From positions 66,889-130,888 of the forward strand of contig JAFGCO010000048.1 in the NCBI GenBank assembly GCA_016932575.1: DNA of 64,000 nucleotides, given 5' to 3'. The notes under the pieces were generated by a model, which was not told the origin of the DNA, did no database searches, and saw only the letters and a list, made by a program, of their open reading frames with translations. Made by a program: the position numbers and the translations under genes. The stretch comes from a bacterium. Lineage in GTDB: Bacteria; Zhuqueibacterota; QNDG01; JAFGCO01. Below, one piece after another: positions 57,030 through 64,000 of this stretch (position 1 is its first letter; each line of letters starts with the position of its first letter).

Positions 57030-57869
57030 ATGTCATTGTCGTTGATAAAAGGGTATATAAGACTTACAAGGCCGGTAAATCTGGTCATTGGATGGTTGTC
57101 CATTTTTATTGGCGGATTTGTAACCGGGCCCATGGTTTCGATCTTGAAATTACTGCTGGCCTGTCTGTCAGGGATGATTGTGATGGCAGGCGCGAATGCC
57201 ATCAATGATGTATTTGATCTGAATATCGACCGGATCAATAAACCCGGGCGGCCGCTGCCCAGCGGCCAGGTTTCTGTTTTATCCGCAAGGATTTTCGCAC
57301 TGACATTATTTGTCATTGCCTGTACAATTGCGGCATTTATTCACTTGCTTGGCTTCGGCATTGCTGTGACAGCTTCTGTCTGGTTATATGTGTACAGCTG
57401 GCGGTTGAAGCGAACCGTGCTGTGGGGAAATTTTTCCGTGGCATTTATCACCGGTCTTGCATTTGTCTATGGCGGTCTGGCAGTGGGGCGGTGGAAAAAA
57501 GCGCTGGTTGTCGGCATCTTTGCATTTTTATTTCATTTTGCCCGTGAAATTATTAAAGACATGGAAGACATTGAAGGCGATAAATCGGATGGTGTTACGA
57601 CACTGCCGATTCAATACGGATTAAAAAAAGCTCAGATTTTGGCGACCGGACTCATGATTGTTTTGTCAGGATTAACGATTTTACCCTATGTTGCCGGTAT
57701 TTTTAATACGCTTTACCTTATTATTGTTCTCGCCGGCATTGACACAGTGCTGTTCGTCGTTATATTTTCCATGTGGCGGGATACCACACCGAAAAATCTG
57801 GGACGTCTTTCCACATTAATGAAAGCCGATATGCTGGTCGGCCTTGTGGCCGTCTATTTTGGGAGTTGA
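57030..57869 (+). CDS. UbiA-family prenyltransferase
   Basis: The 279-residue membrane protein has about eight or nine hydrophobic helices. The two Asp-rich motifs of the family are present: NDVFDLNIDRINKPGRPLP (NDxxDxxxD, residues ~59-67) and DMEDIEGDKSDGVTTLP (DxxxD, residues ~178-186). The second motif and NKPGRPLPSG look like the geranylgeranylglycerol-phosphate geranylgeranyltransferase-like subgroup, but the substrate cannot be read. I take the ATG at 57030 (MSLSLIKGYIRLTRPVNLVIG), which puts the first helix correctly; a TTG start at 56994 would add 12 residues. dtd begins 1 nt after the stop. A fragment of a second copy lies at 37093-37164. Confidence 0.9.
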   Translation: MSLSLIKGYIRLTRPVNLVIGWLSIFIGGFVTGPMVSILKLLLACLSGMIVMAGANAINDVFDLNIDRINKPGRPLPSGQVSVLSARIFALTLFVIACTIAAFIHLLGFGIAVTASVWLYVYSWRLKRTVLWGNFSVAFITGLAFVYGGLAVGRWKKALVVGIFAFLFHFAREIIKDMEDIEGDKSDGVTTLPIQYGLKKAQILATGLMIVLSGLTILPYVAGIFNTLYLIIVLAGIDTVLFVVIFSMWRDTTPKNLGRLSTLMKADMLVGLVAVYFGS

Positions 57870-57870
57870 A

Positions 57871-58323
57871 ATGCGTGCTGTCGTACAAAGAGTTGACCGG
57901 GCCAGTGTGACTGTTAACAGCCGGGTAACAGGAAAAATCAGTCAGGGTATTCATATTTTACTGGGCGTTCGATCAGGAGATACTAAAAAAGACGCGGAAT
58001 GGCTTGCAGATAAATGTGTGAATCTTCGAATTTTTGATGATGAAGACGGCAAATTCAATTATTCATGCCTGGATATTCGTGGCGAAGTGCTGGTTGTGTC
58101 ACAGTTTACCTTATATGGCGATTGCCGTCGCGGACGGAGACCAAGTTTTACAGATGCCGCTGAACCGGAGAAAGCCGAAGCCCTGTACGATTATTTTGTT
58201 GATCAACTTAAATCAAAAGGATTAACCGTGGCAACCGGCATATTCGCAGCACGCATGCAATGTGAAATAATCAATGAAGGGCCGGTAACCCTGATTGTGG
58301 ATACGGAGGATGTGTTTGGCTGA
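57871..58323 (+). CDS. dtd: D-aminoacyl-tRNA deacylase
   Basis: Dtd frees D-amino acids from mischarged tRNA. The 150 residues start with MRAVVQRVDRASVTV and hold both active-site motifs, SQFTLYGD and NEGPVTLIVDT (the GPVT loop). The length is that of the family. ATG at 57871 lies 1 nt after the ubiA stop, with GGGAG upstream. The end overlaps the maf start by 8 nt. Confidence 0.96.
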   Translation: MRAVVQRVDRASVTVNSRVTGKISQGIHILLGVRSGDTKKDAEWLADKCVNLRIFDDEDGKFNYSCLDIRGEVLVVSQFTLYGDCRRGRRPSFTDAAEPEKAEALYDYFVDQLKSKGLTVATGIFAARMQCEIINEGPVTLIVDTEDVFG

Positions 58324-58912
58324 ATCAGGATTGATACTTGCCTCGCGGTCTCCCAGACGGGCGGCCCTGTTGAAACAGGCGGGATTTCGATTTCAGATAA
58401 TGACCCGGCCGGTGAACGAGGAGAATGTGTCCGGTTTAAGTCCCCGGGAACATGTACAACAATTATCCCGGAGAAAGGCAGAGGCGGTATTTCAGCATAT
58501 GAAATCAGGAACTGTCATTGGAGCGGATACCATTGTCCATATCGGGGGCCGGATTCTGGGCAAACCCTTAGACGCAGAGGAAGCCTTCGGCATGCTTTCT
58601 CTCTTGTCCGGCCGAACTCATCAGGTTTATACGGGCCTGACACTGCAGGAAGCCGGCGGAGTTTCAATATCCCGGACAGTTTGTACTGATGTGACCTTCA
58701 GGAATCTTTCCGAATGGGAAATCAAGGCTTATATTGATACGGGCGGTCCGATGGACAAGGCGGGAGCGTATGGTATTCAGGAGCGGGCCTGTATTTTTGT
58801 TTCAGACATACAGGGATGTTATTATAATGTTGTGGGATTTCCCCTGTCCGAATTTATGAATATGTTGAAGCAGATTTGGGATGAGGAAAAAATACGGCGT
58901 CATCTCTTTTGA
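58316..58912 (+). CDS. maf: Maf/YhdE-family nucleotide pyrophosphatase
   Basis: Maf hydrolyses dTTP, UTP or modified nucleotides. The 198 residues open with LILASRSPRRAALL (the ASxSPRR motif) and include GADTIVHIGG, GRTHQVYTGL, and DKAGAYGIQE with the conserved Asp/Lys. The start is TTG at 58316 because GGAGG (58305-58309) lies 6 nt before it; an ATG at 58310 touches this ribosome site directly and is less likely. It overlaps dtd by 8 nt, so ubiA, dtd and maf are one translation-coupled run. Confidence 0.94.
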   Translation: MAESGLILASRSPRRAALLKQAGFRFQIMTRPVNEENVSGLSPREHVQQLSRRKAEAVFQHMKSGTVIGADTIVHIGGRILGKPLDAEEAFGMLSLLSGRTHQVYTGLTLQEAGGVSISRTVCTDVTFRNLSEWEIKAYIDTGGPMDKAGAYGIQERACIFVSDIQGCYYNVVGFPLSEFMNMLKQIWDEEKIRRHLF

Positions 58913-59004
58913 AAAGAAATTTGAGCATCAAATGACAGATTGAGAATTGGATGAATGGATATGCTTTTTTCTCAAGGGGAGGAAAGGACGGACATGAATG
59001 CTAC

Positions 59005-59037
59005 AAAAAAAGGAGATGCGCGGCATCTCCCTTTTTT
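59005..59037. terminator. bidirectional terminator between maf and the small lipoprotein
   Basis: GGAGATGC-GCG-GCATCTCC (59012-59030) is an 8-bp perfect stem, with six or more A on the left and CTTTTTT on the right. It can stop transcripts from both maf (plus) and the small lipoprotein gene (minus). Confidence 0.9.
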
Positions 59038-59055
59038 GTATTTTCTAATGAAATG

Positions 59056-59241
59056 CTATTCAGCAGCTTCTTCAACATCCATCGCTTCAACTGCGGCTGT
59101 ATCTGCTGCTGCGGCGACAGTATCCGCAGGAGCGCTGACGGCTTCTGCTTCGTCTTCAACCTGTTGCTTTTCGCAACCGGTCATTAAGATCATGCTGGCT
59201 CCAATGCAGAGAATCAATAAGATAGCGATCCATTTTTTCAT
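59056..59241 (-). CDS. small Ala/Glu-rich lipoprotein (61 aa)
   Basis: The 61 residues consist of a signal with the lipobox LMTGC (Cys23) and a 39-residue tail rich in Ala, Glu, Asp and Val (DTVAAAADTAAVEAMDVEEAAE), acidic and probably unstructured. GAGGAGG lies just before the ATG, a promoter stands upstream (59294-59321) and a terminator downstream, so it is a real monocistronic gene. I recognise no family. Small acidic lipoproteins of this kind often turn out to be abundant envelope proteins. Confidence 0.8.
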   Translation of the reverse strand: MKKWIAILLILCIGASMILMTGCEKQQVEDEAEAVSAPADTVAAAADTAAVEAMDVEEAAE

Positions 59242-59293
59242 GCTGCACCTCCTCAGGTTTTCCGTGGCTTCCCCAAAACTACATTTAGACTCT

Positions 59294-59321
59294 AATATAA
59301 TATTTTTTACAGTATTGTCAA
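59294..59321 (-). promoter_or_regulatory. promoter for the small lipoprotein
   Basis: On the reverse strand TTGACA (59316-59321) and TATATT (59294-59299) are separated by 16 bp, about 50 nt before the ATG. Confidence 0.7.
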
Positions 59322-59448
59322 GATATATATTTAAATTTTATGGATTCAATCATTATTTATACGTAGAAAAAAACGAATGATTGTGGATAAAAGGTTTTCA
59401 TGATAAGAATTTACAGTCACATTGTATATTAAGCACTTCGAAATCTGC

Positions 59449-59477
59449 TTGCATTTTTGCCGTCATCCGCTTATAAT
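59449..59477 (+). promoter_or_regulatory. promoter for purF
   Basis: TTGCAT (59449-59454) and a perfect TATAAT (59472-59477) are 17 bp apart, about 55 nt before the purF start. The 59242-59533 gap holds this promoter and the divergent one at 59294 and nothing else I can identify. Confidence 0.75.
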
Positions 59478-59533
59478 AAAAGCATCATTATTTATTGTCC
59501 CTTGATTATTCAATATGAAAGCGAGGTTCTGTT

Positions 59534-60934
59534 TTGGGCGGATTTTTTGGAGTGGCATCAAAAGACGATTGTATCCTTGATCTGTATTATGGTACGGATT
59601 ATCATTCTCATCTGGGCACGAAAAGGGGGGGGCTTGTTGTATCAAATGCAGAAGGCATGGCCCGCGGGATTCATAATATCGAGAACGCGCAGTTTCGATC
59701 CAAATTTGATGAAGATCTTCCAAAATTCAATGGAAATACGGGGATCGGTGTCATCAGTGATACAGATTCACAACCACTCTTGATTAATTCACATTTGGGC
59801 CAATATGCCATTGTGACCGTGGCTAAGATCAATAATATGAACGCATTGATCGATCAGGCATTTCGGGATCGGCGTGCGCATTTTTCAGAAATGAGCGGTG
59901 GCGCTGTAAGTCCGACCGAACTGGTGGCTATGCTGGTCAATCAGGGAGACACATTCAAAGACGGTATCCGTCATGCACAGGAAACAATTCAGGGCTCCTG
60001 TTCATTCCTGATCCTTACAGGAGAAGGGATCTATGCGGTTCGCGATTTATACGGACGAATGCCTGTGATCATCGGAAGGAAATCCGGCGCTTACTGTACG
60101 ACATTTGAAACTTGTGCATTCTCAAACCTTAATTATGAGTTTGCCTATGAATTGGGTCCGGGCGAAGCGGTGTTCATGACTGCCGAGGGCATGCAAAAAG
60201 TATTACCGGCCAAAGACCGGCTGCGTATTTGTTCCTTTCTCTGGATTTATTACGGATATCCCGCATCGAGTTACGAAGGGATTAATGTCGAAAATACACG
60301 CTATCACTGCGGAGCCGCACTGGCCCGCCGGGATGAGGCGAGTGTGGACATGGTGGCCGGTATTCCTGATTCGGGAAGCGCGCATGCGCTTGGTTACGCA
60401 CATGAATCGAATCTGCCGTTTGGACGACCGTTTGTCAAATACACACCCACCTGGCCGCGCAGTTTTATGCCTCATGATCAATCTGTCCGGGATTTAGTCG
60501 CAAGGATGAAATTAATTCCGATTCAAGAGTTGATTGAGAAGAAACGACTGTTGTTTTGCGAAGATTCCATCGTGCGCGGCACACAGTTAAAAGACACCAT
60601 TATGCGTCTTTTTAATTGCGGGGCCAAAGAAGTGCATATGCGTCCCGCGTGTCCGCCTCTTATCTACGGATGCAAGTTCTTGAATTTCTCACAGTCGCGT
60701 TCAGAACTGGATCTGGCCGGCCGGCGGGCCATAGCTGAAATGGAAGGCGGGGCTGAGACCGTTCCGCAGGAATATTCAAATCCGGATTCTGATCGATATC
60801 AGGAGATGGTCGAGAGGATCCGCAAGAGGCTCGACCTGACGAGTTTGAAATACCAGAGGCTGCCGGACATGGTCGATGCCATTGGTTTGCCGAAGGAAAG
60901 GCTTTGTACTTATTGCTGGGACGGAGTAGAGTAG
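59534..60934 (+). CDS. purF: amidophosphoribosyltransferase, atypical N-terminus
   Basis: PurF makes phosphoribosylamine from PRPP, the first step of purine synthesis, using ammonia from glutamine. The 466 residues have the full glutaminase domain fold, a PRPP-binding loop (CEDSIVRGTQ for the usual DDSIVRGTT), IPDSGSAHALGYA and a C-terminal CTYCWDG. The start is TTG at 59534 with GAGG 7 nt upstream. The protein thus begins MGGFFGV, while normal PurF begins MCGIFGV with Cys as the glutaminase nucleophile. Cys is replaced by Gly and the next Cys is at residue 13. I recall Bacteroidetes PurF proteins with the same MGGFFG start but cannot check. No other purine genes are in the window. Confidence 0.9.
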   Translation: MGGFFGVASKDDCILDLYYGTDYHSHLGTKRGGLVVSNAEGMARGIHNIENAQFRSKFDEDLPKFNGNTGIGVISDTDSQPLLINSHLGQYAIVTVAKINNMNALIDQAFRDRRAHFSEMSGGAVSPTELVAMLVNQGDTFKDGIRHAQETIQGSCSFLILTGEGIYAVRDLYGRMPVIIGRKSGAYCTTFETCAFSNLNYEFAYELGPGEAVFMTAEGMQKVLPAKDRLRICSFLWIYYGYPASSYEGINVENTRYHCGAALARRDEASVDMVAGIPDSGSAHALGYAHESNLPFGRPFVKYTPTWPRSFMPHDQSVRDLVARMKLIPIQELIEKKRLLFCEDSIVRGTQLKDTIMRLFNCGAKEVHMRPACPPLIYGCKFLNFSQSRSELDLAGRRAIAEMEGGAETVPQEYSNPDSDRYQEMVERIRKRLDLTSLKYQRLPDMVDAIGLPKERLCTYCWDGVE

Positions 60935-61064
60935 GGAGGAATGATTCTCTGATACAATTTGGGGATATTTTTTAGAAATGAGTCAAATAAAGGTTGTATT
61001 GTCTATATATTACAGAAAAATGATTTTTATGAGAAAAAACAGATTTGTTTCTACAGGAGATGCC

Positions 61065-62351
61065 ATGAAAAGGAAAAAAATTTTAATCCTCTTCCTGGTA
61101 TGGGGAATCACCTTTTCAGAGTATTCCTGTTTCATGGAAAAGACCAGTCCTTCGCAATCATCCGGATCCACCGGTATGATCGATGCGGATGATCCGAACA
61201 TTCAGTATATAGGACGATTCAACCTGACTGATCCAAAAAAGGCTGTTTTTGACTGGCCGGGTGTTGCCATTCGTGCTCGATTTGAGGGAACACGTTGTTC
61301 GATCCGGCTCAGGGACGGCAAAAATTTGTACGATGTAACCATCGATGATACAGAATCCCGTGTGCTTCAAACGGATACTTCGACGGTTTATCCCGCAGCG
61401 ACCGGTTTAACTGATACCGTGCATACGATTTTAATCGAGAAACGTACCGAAACATTCATTGGCAAGGGTGAATTCCTCGGATTTATCCTTGATGATAACA
61501 AAGGACTGATTCCATTGGATGCACCATCGGATCGGCGAATTGAATATATCGGTAATTCCATCACCTGCGGTTACGGTGTCGAAGGGCCCAATGCGAGCAG
61601 TCCGTTTACTCCGGAAACAGAAAATGCCGCCCTGTCTTACGCGGCGCTTATCGGCCGCGCGCTTAACGCAGATTATGCGATGGTTGCCTATTCGGGCAAG
61701 GGCGTGGTACGCAACTACGGGGATCCAAACAAGACGTCGCCGGATCCCATGCCCGGTCTTTATGACCGTACCTGCTGTGCCGATTCTGTCCCGGTTTGGG
61801 ATTATACAGGCTGGATCCCTCAGGTCGTTGTTATCAATCTCGGCACGAACGATTTCTCTACGCAGCCTCATCCGGATAAATCGGTATTTCAGGAAGCCTA
61901 TATACAGCTGATCAATCGGGTTCAGTCACAATATTCCGGAGTGACGATTTTCTGCATCTGCGGACTGATGATCGGCGAACCCTGCGCGGGTGATATAAAA
62001 GAAGTCGTGAATCAATGTCAGGAAAACAACGCGAACAGGCAGGTTTATTATATCGCCGTCAGCACCAGCCTGCTGACCGGTTCGGATCGGGGATCAGACT
62101 GGCATCCCAATGTGCAAGGTCAGCAAAAAATCGCCGATGTGATACTTCCAATCATACGGGACAGGATGAATGGGAAACGCTGGAAGAAATGCCGGTGGGA
62201 CGATGGGATATGGCTGTCGGCGTATTGGAGAATGTTATCTATGCAGCCGGCGGAAGAGCGAGTATGTTTGTTTATAAGGATGTTTATATGTTTGGACCTT
62301 CAAAATAGGCTTGATATTAAAGGCAAAAGGGGTTTTTTGGTCAATATCTAA
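61065..62351 (+). CDS. secreted SGNH/CE2-type esterase with disrupted C-terminus
   Basis: The frame encodes 428 residues. A short signal region (ILILFLVWGITFS) precedes a jelly-roll N-terminal domain (IQYIGRFNLTDPKKAVFDWP), as in carbohydrate esterase family 2. The SGNH part has GNSITCGYGVEG (nucleophile Ser165), the GTND block, and SDWHPN (Asp345, His347). It should remove acetyl groups from plant or other polysaccharides. The natural end would be near IADVILPIIRDRMN (residue ~365). The last ~60 residues are unlike any esterase: in the other frame the same DNA encodes a Kelch repeat (62165-62308). The ATG at 61065 has CAGGAGATGCC before it; in-frame ATGs further upstream would extend it without a ribosome site. 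Confidence 0.82.
   Translation: MKRKKILILFLVWGITFSEYSCFMEKTSPSQSSGSTGMIDADDPNIQYIGRFNLTDPKKAVFDWPGVAIRARFEGTRCSIRLRDGKNLYDVTIDDTESRVLQTDTSTVYPAATGLTDTVHTILIEKRTETFIGKGEFLGFILDDNKGLIPLDAPSDRRIEYIGNSITCGYGVEGPNASSPFTPETENAALSYAALIGRALNADYAMVAYSGKGVVRNYGDPNKTSPDPMPGLYDRTCCADSVPVWDYTGWIPQVVVINLGTNDFSTQPHPDKSVFQEAYIQLINRVQSQYSGVTIFCICGLMIGEPCAGDIKEVVNQCQENNANRQVYYIAVSTSLLTGSDRGSDWHPNVQGQQKIADVILPIIRDRMNGKRWKKCRWDDGIWLSAYWRMLSMQPAEERVCLFIRMFICLDLQNRLDIKGKRGFLVNI
62165..62308 (+). pseudogene. Kelch-repeat remnant, out of frame with the esterase
   Basis: In the frame read from 62159, the DNA gives EWETLEEMPVGRWDMAVGVL, then NVIYAAGGRASMFVYKDVYM, ending at a stop at 62306-62308. The pattern W-x-L-x-x-MP-x-x-R, then IYAAGG, is a Kelch beta-propeller blade. 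It has no start of its own. It is the end of a Kelch gene, joined out of frame to the esterase gene either by deletion or by a small frameshift in a former esterase-Kelch fusion. Confidence 0.7.
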
Positions 62352-62482
62352 AGTTCAGTTATTTAGAAATGGCATACTCATTCCTTTGTCAGTCAACCCG
62401 GGAGATGATCTTTCCAAAAGAGCTCAGAGATTTAATCATGACTTTTCCGGCCACAAGGTCAAATGAAAAACACGAGGAACCC

Positions 62483-64000
62483 ATGAACAGAAAAATGTGT
62501 TGGACATTAAAAATTTTTTTCATTCTTACTCTTGCCCTCATCGCCCAGACGCCGGGCACGGAAAAAATATCTTTCTCCATGAACGGTCCGGTAGAACATT
62601 CACCGGCGATTGGTCCCAATGGTGAAGTATATATTCGGTCGATATCCCTTGATGGACTTATTATCCGTTATCCGGATTACGCCAATGGTTCTTTTGGTAA
62701 CAGCATCGCGGCTTCCTCACCGGCTGTTGATAATACCAAGAGTACATTATTTATGGGATCCTGGGATGGCAAAATATATGCCTATGATTTGTCCAATATA
62801 CATAATGAAAAATGGTCCTTTACAACAGGAGGTGCTGTCTATTCTCCTCCGGCCATCGGTTCGGATGGGACTGTTTATGCAGGATCAAGGGACTACAATG
62901 TGTATGCTTTAAATCCGGATGGAACCGTAAAGTGGTTTTTTACAACAGGATTTTATGTTGATGCCTCTCCAGTCATCGGGTGTGATGGTACTGTATATGT
63001 GGGATCCTGGGATGGCGAATTCTATGCCATCAATCCGGATGGGACAAAGAAGTGGTCGTTTGTCACGAAAAGCGCGGTTGAATCTTCCCCGGCTATTGAC
63101 GATGACGGCACAATATACTGTGGATTGTTGAATAACGAGCTGATGGCGATCAATCCGAACGGCACTCATAAATGGTCATTTATCACAGAAGGGCCCATCT
63201 ATTCATCTCCTGCTATCGGTCCTGACGGTCTTATTTATTTCGGATCGGATGATAATAGCGTCTATGCTCTGAATGGGGACGGCACGAAGAAATGGTCATT
63301 TAAATCAGGCGGTCAAATTCGGTCCTCCCCGGCAATCGGTTCTGATGGAACGATTTATGTGGGATCCGATGACCATAAGGTATATGCATTGAACGCGGAT
63401 GGTACAGAACAATGGTCATTTACAACCGGAGCCGAGGTTCGTTCCTCCCCGGTACTGGATGATGATGGATTGCTGTACATAGGATCTTCTGATAATAAAG
63501 TCTATATTTTATATACCGCAAGTCCTCAACTGGCACTGAGTCCGTGGCCGAAATATCGAAAAGACATGCAAAACAGCGGAAACAGTTATCATCCTCACTG
63601 CCCGATAGCAAATGTAACGTCAGACAGTATATACAGTGATTTGGGGTCAGCAATTACCCTCGATGGCAGTCCGTCCTCCGACTCAGACGGGGACGTGCTT
63701 GTTTATTTATGGCAGTGTATCAAGAAGCCCAGCAAAAGCACGGTCACCATTTCAGATTCAGGCGCTTCTGTTATACAGGTTGCCTGTTCGGATATCGGTA
63801 TTTACAAATTCAGTTTGACTGTGTCAGACAATCAGGAGGGCATATCCAGTCGAATTGTCACAGTATTTAATGGCCTTGTTATCCATTCGCATAAAACGGG
63901 AGGAGCGGTTGGATCATCCCCTGCCATTGCTTCTGACGGGACGATTTACGTGGGTTCTGATGATAATAAGGTGTATGCCCTGAATCCGGACGGGACGGAA
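62483..64000 (+). CDS. secreted beta-propeller/PKD protein (3' end beyond window)
   Basis: The frame is open from the ATG at 62483 to the window edge, 506 codons. A signal peptide (IFFILTLALIAQTPG) is followed by about eight 40-residue repeats of the type SSPAIGSDGTIYVGSDDNKVYALNPDGT-KWSF, residues ~38-355, as in PQQ-like beta-propellers. A PKD domain follows at ~374-462 (LDGSPSSDSDGDVLVYLW), and then a new propeller begins (SSPAIASDGTIYVGSDDNKV). These proteins are usually extracellular binding proteins or parts of larger surface proteins. GAGG precedes the ATG. The repeat DNA is also conserved, suggesting recent blade amplification. The C-terminus and any sorting signal lie outside the window. 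Confidence 0.85.
   Translation, partial: MNRKMCWTLKIFFILTLALIAQTPGTEKISFSMNGPVEHSPAIGPNGEVYIRSISLDGLIIRYPDYANGSFGNSIAASSPAVDNTKSTLFMGSWDGKIYAYDLSNIHNEKWSFTTGGAVYSPPAIGSDGTVYAGSRDYNVYALNPDGTVKWFFTTGFYVDASPVIGCDGTVYVGSWDGEFYAINPDGTKKWSFVTKSAVESSPAIDDDGTIYCGLLNNELMAINPNGTHKWSFITEGPIYSSPAIGPDGLIYFGSDDNSVYALNGDGTKKWSFKSGGQIRSSPAIGSDGTIYVGSDDHKVYALNADGTEQWSFTTGAEVRSSPVLDDDGLLYIGSSDNKVYILYTASPQLALSPWPKYRKDMQNSGNSYHPHCPIANVTSDSIYSDLGSAITLDGSPSSDSDGDVLVYLWQCIKKPSKSTVTISDSGASVIQVACSDIGIYKFSLTVSDNQEGISSRIVTVFNGLVIHSHKTGGAVGSSPAIASDGTIYVGSDDNKVYALNPDGTE

Larger units (their letters stand above)
37187..57266 (-). repeat. tandem duplication unit B (five-gene cassette plus ubiA)
   Basis: This is the second copy of the cassette, extending on the right into the intact ubiA gene. 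The end given is the right edge of the 72-nt match to the remnant at 37093-37164. Gene order, strand and spacing repeat those of unit A. Confidence 0.9.

Noticed and set aside
58955-59380. 141-codon plus-strand frame
   Set aside because: It crosses the bidirectional terminator and lies opposite the small lipoprotein gene, whose promoter, ribosome site and lipobox are clear.

Overview
The window reads as a chromosome fragment from an uncultured Gram-negative bacterium of the FCB group (Bacteroidetes, Fibrobacteres, Marinimicrobia, KSB1 and relatives). The grounds are several lipoproteins with clear lipoboxes, two proteins of the Fibrobacter succinogenes major paralogous (FISUMP) type, a PurF of the kind I associate with Bacteroidetes, very large secreted beta-rich proteins, and long S1 and ScpB proteins with charged tails. 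I cannot name a species. There are no tRNA or rRNA genes, insertion sequences, phage genes or CRISPR arrays that I can see. Start codons are often not ATG (GTG for an HNH gene, scpA and pyrH; TTG for cmk-plsC, rplM, maf and purF).

Positions 1-14200 are housekeeping. hisG (minus strand, cut by the window edge) sits behind a textbook histidine attenuator with a leader peptide. Then, on the plus strand, come an HNH endonuclease gene, trpS, scpA, scpB, an rluB/rsuA-type pseudouridine synthase, a cmk-plsC fusion, ispH and rpsA, closed by a strong terminator. Two further blocks follow: rplM-rpsI, and rpsB-tsf followed by pyrH-frr. Two intergenic spacers, after rluB and after frr, carry the same imperfect 7-bp tandem repeat of the type CAAGARW.

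Positions 14571-17560 (minus strand) hold two adjacent FISUMP lipoproteins and a serB with ACT domains.

Positions 17674-56878 (minus strand) are the striking part: a five-gene cassette present twice in tandem, about 19.5 kb per copy. In transcription order each copy encodes a 579-residue probable outer-membrane beta-barrel, a ~987-residue lipoprotein with repeated putative Ig domains, a giant secreted protein (3598 and 3801 residues), a 650-residue secreted protein with fibronectin type III domains, and a ~434-residue TPR protein. Each copy has a candidate sigma70-type promoter with a 17-bp spacer and a 5' leader of about 190 nt. Between the copies lies a 72-nt in-register fragment of the ubiA-type prenyltransferase gene that flanks the second copy. 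This indicates that cassette plus neighbour were duplicated together and one ubiA copy was then lost. I infer a cell-surface assembly: a barrel and lipoprotein anchoring a very long beta-rich secreted protein. Its function is unknown.

Positions 57030-64000 (mostly plus strand) hold ubiA, dtd and maf as an overlapping run, a bidirectional terminator, a small Ala/Glu-rich lipoprotein on the minus strand, purF (without the usual catalytic Cys after the start), a secreted CE2-type esterase whose end runs out of frame into a Kelch-repeat remnant, and the start of a secreted beta-propeller/PKD protein that runs off the window.
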